Source: Chitinophaga flava
Lineage (GTDB): Bacteria; Bacteroidota; Bacteroidia; Chitinophagales; Chitinophagaceae
Direction: 5' to 3'
Assembly (NCBI RefSeq): GCF_003308995.1
Contig: NZ_QFFJ01000001.1
Span: 62,001-126,000 of the forward strand
DNA length: 64,000 nucleotides
Position 1 is the first letter of the stretch, and each line of letters starts with the position of its first letter. A program made the translations under genes and the position numbers. The notes under the pieces were generated by a model. The model did no database searches and was not told the origin of the DNA. It saw nothing but the letters and a program-made list of their open reading frames with translations. Shown here piece by piece: positions 53,744 through 61,960 of the stretch.

Positions 53744-53828
53744 AAATCTGATTTTTTAAAGGTTATTAAATGAGTATTTGTCGTTTTTTAAACAGGACAA
53801 CATAACCTGTACTATGCGCATCAGTATC

Positions 53829-54257
53829 TTAATTAAGATTTAAATCTTTTTTCCTAAAATGAATTAACAACGCCCATACCCCCAACACTAAAAAGAACAG
53901 GTTAAACCACAAATGCTGGGTCCATGTAAACTTACTGATGACCCCTCCGCAACTACAGGGAATATAACGGAAGACCCCCATTTTTGCGATCGATATATAA
54001 CCAGTAAAGATAATCATCAACCCTGTCGCCAGTTTCAGCCCAATGATCCTGTGTCTGGGAATTAACAATACTGTCACTATCAACAACTCTACAATAGGGA
54101 TTCCCCACATTATAAAAGGTCTTAACGATTCACTAAAAGGCTGCAGCTTCAATTGCATTTGAAACATATGTAGATCAAACAGCTTACTGGCAGCCGCATA
54201 GGAAAACATCAAAATATACGCGAACACAGCAATGTCCGTTAACTGTTGTTTTTTCAT
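53829..54257 (-). CDS. MauE/DoxX-like membrane protein
   Basis: 142 aa with four membrane segments (about 8-25, 48-66, 73-90, 115-133). The loop YIPCSCGGVISKFTWTQHLWFN (from about residue 99) has a CSCGG Cys pair at the membrane face; this is the MauE/DoxX-like redox-associated pattern. Family knowledge: MauE is needed for disulfide-rich maturation of the methylamine dehydrogenase small subunit. Here it lies 10 bp after the lyase-kinase gene and just before the Cys-bearing peptide array, so it may form or protect their disulfides. Inner membrane. Confidence 0.75.
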   Translation of the reverse strand: MKKQQLTDIAVFAYILMFSYAAASKLFDLHMFQMQLKLQPFSESLRPFIMWGIPIVELLIVTVLLIPRHRIIGLKLATGLMIIFTGYISIAKMGVFRYIPCSCGGVISKFTWTQHLWFNLFFLVLGVWALLIHFRKKDLNLN

Positions 54258-54267
54258 ATTTCATTAT

Positions 54268-55650
54268 TTAGTGGAATATTTCTTCTATCGTATGTCTGAT
54301 TTCTTCCAGTTCAGGCCGCTTATCCGGATCCGTATCAAAGCATCTTAATATTAGCTCCAGTAAAGCACCAACCTGTAAATATTTTTCAATTTCTGCCACC
54401 GCCACTTCACTATCAGGACTTATAACTAAATTAGGATGTCTACCGGTTATGACATGCAACAGCAAGGCTCCCATGGTATATACATCTTCCTTCACAGTAG
54501 GAATTTGAACCTTTATCTGTTCTGGAGAAGCATACCCAAAAACGCCCAATGTAAAAGGAGGAGTAGGTTCATTTCTGTGTAGGTTATACGACAATTCCAG
54601 GTCTATCGTATACATTTCACCAGAATTGAGTATCATAAAATTACTGGGGGTAGCATCTCTATGCACATAACCAAGGGTGTGTATTTTCTCTATTATCCCT
54701 AATGCATCCAGATAATACCGGATCAATTGATGATGTGATTCATCAGACAATTCATCCCATTTTCTATTAAGGTATATCCCTTCGATTTTCGTATACAGGT
54801 CAACCCCTTCCAAAAACTCCATTACCAGATAACTCTCTTCGCCCTGTTCGAAATAATCGATAAATTTTGGAACCGGCACATGGCCTGATAGTTCCTGCAG
54901 AACTTTCGCTTGCCATTGCAACCTGTCCTTTATATATCTACCATGATTATCAACAAAAACATGGCATTTTCCTTCCTTTATAAAACACCAGTTAAATTTT
55001 AAGCCTTTTAAATCAACTGACTTTAACAAATCGCCTTTAGGTGATCGGCTTAGCATTATCAAGGGTACATAACGTCTTTTTAATAGTTTCTTTTTTTTCC
55101 AGTATTGGTACTTTCGATCAATCCTGAAAGGAATTTTCTTATAATCAGGAACTACTATATTTTCCACCTTGATCATATTACCCGCCGTATCCTGTTGTTC
55201 AGTATAGGTAGTAAATGTCACATAGATAACTTCTCCCAGTCTTATAGCATCATTTACCATGGGCCCATAAAATCCCTTTGTTATTATATTCAATTGAGGG
55301 ATCAATTCTTTGGTTTTTTTCTCCTCAACAGTATATATGATAATGATTTTTCCCACTTCACTTACTCCAAACCAGAAATCATTTTTCCGGGCTGCAATTT
55401 TCTGATCTTTAATAACTCTGAATGGAGTCCCGGCCTCATACAACACAGAACAAACTTTCTTAATCAGAGCGGCAACCTGCTGAATATCCACAGATAAAAC
55501 CAAAGCCCATCCATTAGTAGTTGGCAACGTGCCCACTTCCAGATAGTGCCCACTCTCCTGATAAGGAATAGACATTTCATCAAGCAGGTGGTGGAAACCA
55601 TTTTGCTGATCAACATTCTGGTTGTGTGTTTCCTTCAATTCGTTTATCAT
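54268..55650 (-). CDS. LanKC-like protein: lyase-like plus kinase domain, no LanC cyclase
   Basis: 460 aa. The N-terminal ~190 residues match the layout of class III/IV lanthipeptide synthetase lyase regions: GTPFRVIKDQ (the usual 'pFKfl.d'), FWFGVSEVGKIIIIYTVEE and KGFYGPMVNDAIRLGEVIYVTFTTY. The kinase domain (about 215-460) has VMEFLEGVDLYTKI, catalytic loop YVHRDATPSNFMIL, IDLELSYN in the DFG position (LanKC-like) and FGYASPEQIKV. A LanC-like cyclase of about 400 residues would normally follow; here the protein ends. Class III/IV enzymes phosphorylate Ser/Thr and eliminate phosphate to dehydroamino acids. Without cyclase, the product could be phosphorylated or dehydrated peptide. Cytosolic; cotranscribed with MauE and the peptides. 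Confidence 0.7.
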   Translation of the reverse strand: MINELKETHNQNVDQQNGFHHLLDEMSIPYQESGHYLEVGTLPTTNGWALVLSVDIQQVAALIKKVCSVLYEAGTPFRVIKDQKIAARKNDFWFGVSEVGKIIIIYTVEEKKTKELIPQLNIITKGFYGPMVNDAIRLGEVIYVTFTTYTEQQDTAGNMIKVENIVVPDYKKIPFRIDRKYQYWKKKKLLKRRYVPLIMLSRSPKGDLLKSVDLKGLKFNWCFIKEGKCHVFVDNHGRYIKDRLQWQAKVLQELSGHVPVPKFIDYFEQGEESYLVMEFLEGVDLYTKIEGIYLNRKWDELSDESHHQLIRYYLDALGIIEKIHTLGYVHRDATPSNFMILNSGEMYTIDLELSYNLHRNEPTPPFTLGVFGYASPEQIKVQIPTVKEDVYTMGALLLHVITGRHPNLVISPDSEVAVAEIEKYLQVGALLELILRCFDTDPDKRPELEEIRHTIEEIFH

Positions 55651-56027
55651 ATTTATCTTTTTGTGTAATACGTGGTCACTGCCATTTGAGCAAGTGGCAT
55701 ATTTTGTTCAGGGCATATTTGCAAATATTACTAAGCGGAACACATCCAGCATCCATTGGCATAGCAAAACAGCCAGAGACAGGGGCTCATCGTGTTATTT
55801 ACAGCTTTTGTTTTTCGGATTATTTGATTATGTCTTTAATGGTATTCACCAGGAAAGATAAACAGGCTATTTTGAGATCAGTAACGATTTTCTTCTTTTC
55901 GGGCTTTCTGATTTCCTGGCGATAACGTCAACAATATAAAGTTCCTTAATAAAAAAATAACAAAATATTCATTTTGGAATTATGTCCTTATCATTTTAGC
56001 CATTTTGTAAAAGTTAACATTGGAAGT
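55651..56027. other. Intergenic region upstream of the lyase-kinase gene
   Basis: 377 bp; AT-rich. It should carry the promoter of the lyase-kinase/MauE/peptide transcript. A minus-strand open stretch of 35 codons (55820-55927) ends with a Lys/Ile-rich helix-like sequence but has no start codon, so no gene is called. Confidence 0.45.
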
Positions 56028-57071
56028 TTAACGGGTAGCACCTGGAAGTTTTCCATGATACTTTTTATATTCCCTTGTAAAGTTAGCAGGGTAGCCATAT
56101 CCAAGCATATAGGCAATCTTGTTCACACTTAACCCTGATTCCTGGATCAATCTTTCCGCAGTTTCCATTCGCTGTTTAATCAGGTATTTACTGATAGGAA
56201 TCTGATAATATTTAGAAAAACCTTTTTTGATTCTGGACTCACTGATATTATACATATGCGCCAATTCTGTCACGGTGTGTGGTATATCCAGATTCTGATC
56301 TATATAGGATTTGATACCATCAAACAACAGGAATTCACTATTCACCGCATCTGAATGCTGCTCGCCTTCATAATACCCCACCAGCCACAACAGCACTTCA
56401 AATACTCTATTCTGGATCCATATTGCCTTTATTTTTTCAGGCACACTGCCTTTCTTCAGCTCCCTGATCCGGCTACCTAACTCCTCCCGAATAATTCCGG
56501 AGTGTTTGCTGGCAGTGGTTGATTTGACTCCATCCATAACAGTCAGCCATTTGTTCAGCATGGGTGATAAACCAGCCAGATCGCTGATTTGTTTTCTGGA
56601 AAAAGTAATTCCCTGCCATTCATATATACCAGGCTCAAAATACAACAACAATTTCTCTGCCTTCACCTCAAAAAGGTTAAACTGCCCCTGATACAGCAGG
56701 ACCTTATCGGCACTCTTTACCAGCACTTCAGCGCTGCCCTGCAGCATACAGGAACATACACGGAAAGCGCTTTTTAGCTGTGCCTCCAGAATCGATTTTT
56801 CCCGGACGATAAATACTGCATTGATAACTGAACAACCATTTGTCTCGTACCGATGCAAGAGAATATCTATCTTAGAAGACCTTAATAAATAAGGGGTAGC
56901 AAAACTGCATAAGTATTGCCTATATTCTTCCGGAATTGTCACAGAAGGAACAACATGAATACTGGGGGCATTGGCAATAACAAACTCCATCGTATGGCTA
57001 AGGGACATCTCAAAAAGCTGTTTTAGTCGATCAACCAAATAAGTCAATCCATACAAATTAAACAATATCAC
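56028..57071 (-). CDS. AraC family transcription regulator next to peptide locus
   Basis: 347 aa; an ATG 63 nt downstream is an alternative start. N-terminal half is a beta-rich sensor (INAVFIVREKSILEAQL, SAEVLVKSADKVLLYQGQFNLFEVKAEKLLLYFEPG). C-terminal double helix-turn-helix (about 245-347): VTELAHMYNISESRIKKGFSKYYQIPISKYLIKQR and LSVNKIAYMLGYGYPANFTREYKKYHGKLP, the AraC signature. It lies upstream of the lyase-kinase operon in the same direction and divergent from a sensor-like protein. Likely local regulator of the peptide locus; AT-rich like that locus. Confidence 0.88.
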   Translation of the reverse strand: MILFNLYGLTYLVDRLKQLFEMSLSHTMEFVIANAPSIHVVPSVTIPEEYRQYLCSFATPYLLRSSKIDILLHRYETNGCSVINAVFIVREKSILEAQLKSAFRVCSCMLQGSAEVLVKSADKVLLYQGQFNLFEVKAEKLLLYFEPGIYEWQGITFSRKQISDLAGLSPMLNKWLTVMDGVKSTTASKHSGIIREELGSRIRELKKGSVPEKIKAIWIQNRVFEVLLWLVGYYEGEQHSDAVNSEFLLFDGIKSYIDQNLDIPHTVTELAHMYNISESRIKKGFSKYYQIPISKYLIKQRMETAERLIQESGLSVNKIAYMLGYGYPANFTREYKKYHGKLPGATR

Positions 57072-57211
57072 TGCTAATGCTTCACAGAGCGTAAAAAATC
57101 ATCTACAGACATACATTATAACCAATGTTATTTTTTCTCCACTGCCCCATTACATCAGTTCGGAATCATAACTTCAAAGTTGTTTTATGATAACCATTTA
57201 TATAGTGTGCT

Positions 57212-57844
57212 ATGATATTAAGTATTGCTGAAACAGAACCAGAAACCTTCACCACATCGAAAGCGGTTCCTTTTTATTACTGCGGTTATATTAAACCTTT
57301 TGTAGATCCCTTGTTTTTTCATTTCAAAGATGTAGGCATTCTTTTTCAGGAGAAACAATATGAGGGGTACTGTTTACGTCGGATGGTTTGTTTCACGACA
57401 AAAAGGAGAACCCTGTTAATAGCCGAAGGCAAATCCAAACTGGTCATTGAAACTTCTCCTAACAAAACATTATATACTCGCTTTGTTGAACAAGGGAAAG
57501 TATTGCTTCAGCCGGATGAATATGGTATTACTCATGGCAGTACAGAATTTTCATCTATCATATTAACTGAAGGCAGACAGGAAGTAATACGTCTGGAATA
57601 CACTGCAAATGCTTTAATGCAAGAGAAGTTATCTGCGAGTACCCAACACTGGCAAGACAACTTCGACCAGGAGAAATCATGGCTCTATGGCAGCGGTAAA
57701 ATTTCAAACATATTACAGCAACAACTCAACGACATCATCAATACGCCGGCCAATACGCCGGAAGAAGAAGCGGTTTTCGGCGCCAGGTGTCAGGAGATCC
57801 TGCTTCAGGTAGCTGCAGACCAGGCTAAGCAGATAACTGCCTGA
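57212..57844 (+). CDS. Stand-alone protein resembling an AraC sensor domain, no HTH
   Basis: 210 aa. No motif was recognised with certainty. Its middle (GILFQEKQYEGYCLRRMVCFTTKRRTLLIAEGKSKLVIE, then GKVLLQPDEYGITHG, EVIRLEYTANAL) follows the same strand pattern as the sensor half of the divergent AraC protein at 56028, and the C-terminal helix (ISNILQQQLNDIINTPANTPEEEAVFGARCQEILLQ) resembles the linker helix before an AraC DNA-binding domain. The HTH part is missing: the gene stops cleanly. It may be a truncated regulator or a ligand-binding antagonist of its neighbour. Soluble, no signal peptide. Confidence 0.55.
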   Translation: MILSIAETEPETFTTSKAVPFYYCGYIKPFVDPLFFHFKDVGILFQEKQYEGYCLRRMVCFTTKRRTLLIAEGKSKLVIETSPNKTLYTRFVEQGKVLLQPDEYGITHGSTEFSSIILTEGRQEVIRLEYTANALMQEKLSASTQHWQDNFDQEKSWLYGSGKISNILQQQLNDIINTPANTPEEEAVFGARCQEILLQVAADQAKQITA

Positions 57845-57846
57845 AG

Positions 57847-58108
57847 GATGATGCTGTAATAGGCTGTGGGGAGCTATGCTGCCATACCGGATAAAAAATG
57901 AAATCGATATGACCTCGGGCATGCTGCAACAGCAGCAGCACGGGCAAGGTCTGGGAAAAAAGCTGTTGTGCCCCCGTATGGTTAATATACGGACGCATTA
58001 CCCAGAATGCTGCATTGTATTAATGCAGATCGCTTCTTTGAGCAGTTCGGATTTGTGATTACAAAGGTGACAAAAGTTGGCTATTATGATACGGAACAAA
58101 GAAACTAG
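57847..58108 (+). pseudogene. GNAT acetyltransferase remnant with frameshifts
   Basis: Three frames together give a GNAT C-terminal half: DDAVIGCGE, then NEIDMTSGMLQQQQHGQGLGKKLL (from about 57906; motif A, the acetyl-CoA loop Q-x-x-G-x-G), VNIRTHYPECCIVL, and in the next frame NADRFFEQFGFVITKVTK with GYYDTEQRN to a TAG at 58106-58108. The N-terminal part is absent. At least two frame breaks, so not functional as it stands. Convergent to the gene at 58105. Confidence 0.7.
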
Positions 58109-58650
58109 CCGTTGAACCGTGGATGGTTCAGGCCGTACAACATCACATACACATCATCTCCTTCTGCATTAAATTCATTGAGCAAACCGATGCCGAGGAT
58201 TTTATGATCGAGGTAGTCGGAAAGGCTGTCTGTTTCGGCATCGAAATTAGGTGTAAAATACAGGCAGATGCCCAGGAAGTTGGGGCTCATCAAGCCTCCG
58301 GGGGGAGAATAACAGGTAAAACTGGCGTCCACCTGCAATACTTCACGTACGGTCATACCTACACGAAGCACACCATTAACTGTTCCCTGATAACCGGCTG
58401 TAGCGATAATATTGGAGATCCTGCCATCATAAATATCTACTTTCAGGCGCATGATACCGCCCATATACCAGTATTCTATATATCGTAAGGAAGGTGTAGT
58501 CACCAGGCTGATCTTCTTGTCACGGGCAAAATACTGGTCAGTACGAAAAATCTTTTCCAGTCCTTTCACCTGCATCCCCTGATTTATACCACCCAGACTC
58601 ACACCGGGAATAATAGGTGCTTCTATGTCGAAATATTGCTCCTTATCCAT
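58105..58650 (-). CDS. Protein of unknown function (181 aa)
   Basis: No family recognised. Soluble, no signal peptide. Seen: VSLGGINQGMQVKGLEKIFRTDQ, RYIEYWYMGGIMRLKVDIYDGRISNIIATAGYQG, VLRVGMTVREVLQVD (resembling the 'iGMt..eV...lG' strand-helix found in diverse small bacterial proteins), and a Pro/Gly-rich SPPGGLMSPNFLG. Alternating strands suggest a beta-sandwich. Such proteins are often immunity proteins of polymorphic toxins, but no toxin gene is adjacent, so this is only a possibility. Coding composition is closer to the general genome than to the AT-rich locus. Confidence 0.65.
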   Translation of the reverse strand: MDKEQYFDIEAPIIPGVSLGGINQGMQVKGLEKIFRTDQYFARDKKISLVTTPSLRYIEYWYMGGIMRLKVDIYDGRISNIIATAGYQGTVNGVLRVGMTVREVLQVDASFTCYSPPGGLMSPNFLGICLYFTPNFDAETDSLSDYLDHKILGIGLLNEFNAEGDDVYVMLYGLNHPRFNG

Positions 58651-58721
58651 TTAATCAATTAGTCAGGCGTCAAAAATACGGGAATTCCTGTACAATGACC
58701 ATTAGAAAACAATTCTATATG

Positions 58722-58754
58722 AAAAAAGCCCCGCAGGCACTAGGCCCGCAAGGC
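58722..58754 (-). terminator. Terminator of the OmpA-family gene
   Basis: On the minus strand, GCCTTGCGGGC and GCCTGCGGGGC pair over 11 positions, three of them G-U, with a 5-nt loop and TTTTTT after it. It lies about 45 bp past the stop codon. Confidence 0.75.
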
Positions 58755-58798
58755 TGTTTCACTCCTCTAAATAAATATATAACAAATTGATTTACAAA

Positions 58799-60679
58799 TC
58801 AATACAACACCTTCAACTCAGAACGCCTGTTCTCCTGATGTTGCTTTTCATCACAAGGCACACCACCCAGACAACCATTCACAATCGCCTCCTTGGCCAT
58901 ATTGCGGTAATAAACCCTGGTAGGTGAAATACCTTTATCATCCAGATAATTGATCACCGAATAACAACGCATAGTAGACAGGTCTTTGTTATAGTTATCA
59001 GAACCACGGCTATCTGTATACGAAACCACCAGCAGCTTCCAGTCCGGATGACGCTGCATCACAGCCGCTACGTAATCCAGGATACGCCTGGACTCTGTCA
59101 GCAGTTCGGTACTGTTGAACTTATAGTAGAACTGCAGCTTCTCCAGTTCAGCCTTGTCTTTTTCTTCTTCAGGTGTGAGTTTGCGTTTGGCAGTGGTTTT
59201 ATCTGTGCCATTACCCGTACGGTGGCCAGTGCTGTCTTTACCATCTCCGGTACCGCCCGAAGTGCCATGTTTGGCGGGTGTTTCCGCTGGCAATGGTGGA
59301 GCCACCCGCTCAAAATAATGCGCATCTTTAAAGGCATAGATATCATCACTGCCACTACCCCCGGTACGGTTAGAGGAGAGGAAACCTTCATAACCATTAC
59401 GTTTGAGGATAAGACCAATATCATCACCACCAGTATTAAAAGGCCCTTTCATATTAACAGGTACCTGCCACTGCGCACGGTTGCCAATAGCCCTGAAGAT
59501 ATCATATCCACCCATGCCTGGATGGCCTTTACTGGAAAAATATAGTACCCCGTCTTCATTAATCGTTGGGAAAGCCTCTGCAGCCACGGTATTTAATACC
59601 GGACCGCAGTTTACAGGAGCGCCCCAGGTACCATCGGCCTGTTTTTCACTATACCAGATATCGGCCTGCCCCTGCCCTTCCGGCCTGTCAGACACAAAAT
59701 ACATCACACTACCCTGCTCAGCCAGCACAGGATAACTCGAAGAATATCCTTCCTTGTTGACGTTTGCCAGCGGCACTGGTGTACTCCATTTACCATTCTG
59801 CTTTACAGCCTGGTAGATATTGAGTCTGCGCACACCTGTCACTGGCCCTTTTTTATTTTCCGGCAGTATCTTGTCCTGTTCATTGATGGTGACGTACAGG
59901 GTATCTTCTGCCCTGTTCATACAAACAGGACCGATATGAAAACGATAGTTTCCCAACAGCTGCGGGAAAAGCTCTTCCAGCAACACATTGGAGTCGCCTA
60001 CACTATATTGTTTGAAAATATAAGGCTTGTAATATGGCTGCAACGTACGCTTGTCTTCAGCCGGATGCCGCTCTGTCACACCATTCATCCGCATCTTCCG
60101 GTATCCGTTGGAGATCAGCAGCAACCCGTCTTTTACCACACCAGTGATGATCTCAGAATTTTCTGAATTAAGCTCTTTTATTGGCTCCAGTGTAATAACG
60201 GCAGCACGTTGTTTCCAGATGAGGGCACTGTCACAACTGCGAAGGGCCAGCTCTTTCAGCTGAAGACTGTCTGCCTTGTCAGTTGTAAAGCGGGCATACT
60301 GCTGCTTCGCTTCTTCATATTGTTCGCGGTTCCTGAGTATCTCTCCAAAAGCAAACCAGGCATGTGGCGGGCATTCCGGCATGGCAGTAATCCGGGCATA
60401 CCAGCTGCCAGCCTGATCAAACAGGCCGATCTCCCGGTAACACTGCGCCAGTTTCATCAACTGCTCCGGTTTTACCTTTTTACTTTTTTGTTTTGCCAGA
60501 CGCTCATATAACGCCGCTGCTGTACCATACTCCTGTCTGCTATAGGCCTCTTCAGCCATCTGCAGCACTCCTTTCTGCTCCTGAGCCACAAGCGACAGGG
60601 GCAACCACGAAGAAAACAGTACAATAAATACCTTACCGGAGAATCTCCTCCCAAAATCAAGGTGATACAATTTCATCAA
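58799..60679 (-). CDS. OmpA family protein with TPR and PD40 repeats (T9SS PorE-like)
   Basis: 626 aa. Signal peptide (KVFIVLFSSWLPLSLVAQEQ), TPR-like helices (about 35-150; EEAYSRQEYGTAAALYERLAKQ, WFAFGEILRNREQYEEAKQQYARF), PD40/WD40-type beta-propeller repeats (about 280-450; SSYPVLAEQGSVMYFVSDRPEGQGQADIWYS and AFPTINEDGVLYFSSKGHPGMGGYDIFR), a Gly/Thr-rich linker, and a C-terminal OmpA domain (about 505-626) with FNSTELLTESRRILDYV and VVSYTDSRGSDNYNKDLS. This architecture is typical of Bacteroidota proteins that pair with PorP/SprF and link the outer membrane to peptidoglycan. The PorP-like partner upstream is decayed. Confidence 0.9.
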   Translation of the reverse strand: MMKLYHLDFGRRFSGKVFIVLFSSWLPLSLVAQEQKGVLQMAEEAYSRQEYGTAAALYERLAKQKSKKVKPEQLMKLAQCYREIGLFDQAGSWYARITAMPECPPHAWFAFGEILRNREQYEEAKQQYARFTTDKADSLQLKELALRSCDSALIWKQRAAVITLEPIKELNSENSEIITGVVKDGLLLISNGYRKMRMNGVTERHPAEDKRTLQPYYKPYIFKQYSVGDSNVLLEELFPQLLGNYRFHIGPVCMNRAEDTLYVTINEQDKILPENKKGPVTGVRRLNIYQAVKQNGKWSTPVPLANVNKEGYSSSYPVLAEQGSVMYFVSDRPEGQGQADIWYSEKQADGTWGAPVNCGPVLNTVAAEAFPTINEDGVLYFSSKGHPGMGGYDIFRAIGNRAQWQVPVNMKGPFNTGGDDIGLILKRNGYEGFLSSNRTGGSGSDDIYAFKDAHYFERVAPPLPAETPAKHGTSGGTGDGKDSTGHRTGNGTDKTTAKRKLTPEEEKDKAELEKLQFYYKFNSTELLTESRRILDYVAAVMQRHPDWKLLVVSYTDSRGSDNYNKDLSTMRCYSVINYLDDKGISPTRVYYRNMAKEAIVNGCLGGVPCDEKQHQENRRSELKVLY

Positions 60680-61399
60680 GGTCTTATTTATACGTTACCA
60701 GTTAGAAATAACGCGGGTTACTAATATTATACTTCCTGGAAGGGAACAACACATCCACCAACAACTCATGGGCCCCAGCCTGGTAATTGGCCATCCTGTT
60801 GACATTGAGGCAAAAATGCATTCAGGTCTAGGCTGGAAGGTCCTTTAAAATCTTCCTTCCACATAATGATAGGTTTCAGGTCTTCAGAAAGATTGATCAC
60901 TGAGGTAGGTATACTCTGTTTTACGAATGGTCTCAAAGCTGTTGGTTAAAAAGGGAAACTGTACGGCCATGACAACGCGGGCCGTGCAGTATGCGGTTTT
61001 AAACAGATTTAGAGGTCCGACTTTTATTAAGAAGTCAACTTTTTAGAGATCACATAATTGCAAAGGGTCAGTGTAGAAATCTTCATAGCTCAATGGTTTT
61101 ATCGTTCTATACCTATTGGGAACAGTGCATACTATTCACCAGGACAAAAAAACAACGAGAAGGAATACCAACTTGTAGAAATGCTACGAAAGTTCTGTAG
61201 AAAATTTACTACAACATCATTTTTTCATGTACCATTCGAATACCCACCGGTATAATAACCGGGTGATGAGGCACAACATGATTTTCCTTTTCGATCATTG
61301 CAAATCACCCACACATTACACTGCATCAATATACAAACAGACCTCACAAATGAACAAAATGAACAGCTGCATTTAAGTGGCAATCCCCTACCTTCAGGA
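60680..61399. other. Intergenic region between OmpA-family gene and ICMT-like gene
   Basis: 720 bp. The first 300 hold a porP/sprF remnant (see 60702). The remainder shows no convincing gene: a 65-codon plus-strand ORF at 61058-61255 has no recognisable features. A short inverted repeat, CCGGTATAATAACCGG, at 61247-61262 could be an operator. Confidence 0.5.
60702..60985 (-). pseudogene. porP/sprF-like type IX secretion partner, truncated and frameshifted
   Basis: Three minus-strand frames in order give PorP/SprF C-terminal pieces: VQFPFLTNSFETIRKTEYTYLSDQSF, then LSEDLKPIIMWKEDFKGPSS with LDLNAFL (the 'LsedlklkPs.l.k...g.p.slDlna' segment), then NYQAGAHELLVDVLF and the terminal ISNPRYF before TAA at 60702-60704. 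The N-terminal two thirds are missing and about 40 residues are lost between the second and third piece. It lies 22 bp upstream of the OmpA-family gene, the usual porP-ompA order. Confidence 0.7.
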
Positions 61400-61960
61400 A
61401 TGACCATATTTACCTACATCACATTTTGCTGCTGGATACTTTTCTGCATTTGCTGGTTGCTGCTGCGCAACAGGACTAAGGAAAACGTTCAGACAAGAAC
61501 TCCCGGTCAGCGTTTTATGGGCGCACTGGGTTATCTGATTATTTTCTTAGCGTTGTATCTGCCTCTATTCACACAGCATTATCGCCTTCTTCCCAACCAT
61601 CTGTATCTTCAGACCGCAGGGGCTATCCTGTGCATGGTTGGTGTTGCAACGGCCATCTGGTCGAGGGTTTTACTGGGCACCAACTGGAGCGGAGGCGTAC
61701 ATGCCAAAAAGGACCATGAGCTTATCGTCAGAGGGCCTTACCGTTTAGTCAGACATCCCATTTACACCGGCTTTATTTTTGCGATGACAGGTACCAGCCT
61801 GGTTACCGGCGGGTGGAGCGGTGTGATCATATCACTGGTATACGCACTTGGACTTTGTTTGAAGATAGCGCAGGAAGAAATCCTGTTAAATGAACTTTTC
61901 CCGGGTACTTATGCCGTTTACCAACAGCATACACGAAAACTGATACCGTTTATCTGGTAG
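61400..61960 (+). CDS. Isoprenylcysteine carboxyl methyltransferase (ICMT)-like membrane protein
   Basis: About 186 aa from the ATG at 61400; the earlier ATG at 61298 adds 34 polar residues without support. Four to five membrane helices. The C-terminal half has the ICMT/PEMT-like pattern LIVRGPYRLVRHPIYTGFIFAMTG (about 142-165; 'GpYrlvRHPmY.g') and KIAQEEILLNELFPGTYAVYQQHTRKLIPF (about 188-217 counted from 61298). Family members methylate lipids or carboxylates with SAM; bacterial versions are mostly unassigned. Inner membrane. Monocistronic, before kdpA. Confidence 0.85.
   Translation: MTIFTYITFCCWILFCICWLLLRNRTKENVQTRTPGQRFMGALGYLIIFLALYLPLFTQHYRLLPNHLYLQTAGAILCMVGVATAIWSRVLLGTNWSGGVHAKKDHELIVRGPYRLVRHPIYTGFIFAMTGTSLVTGGWSGVIISLVYALGLCLKIAQEEILLNELFPGTYAVYQQHTRKLIPFIW

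Noticed and set aside
55820..55927. 35-codon minus-strand stretch ending in a Lys/Ile-rich helix, upstream of the lyase-kinase gene; a possible precursor peptide
   Set aside because: No ATG, GTG or TTG start in frame, preceded by a stop, and no ribosome-binding site.
61058..61255. 65-codon plus-strand ORF
   Set aside because: No recognisable feature and no ribosome-binding site; looks like chance in the spacer next to the porP remnant.
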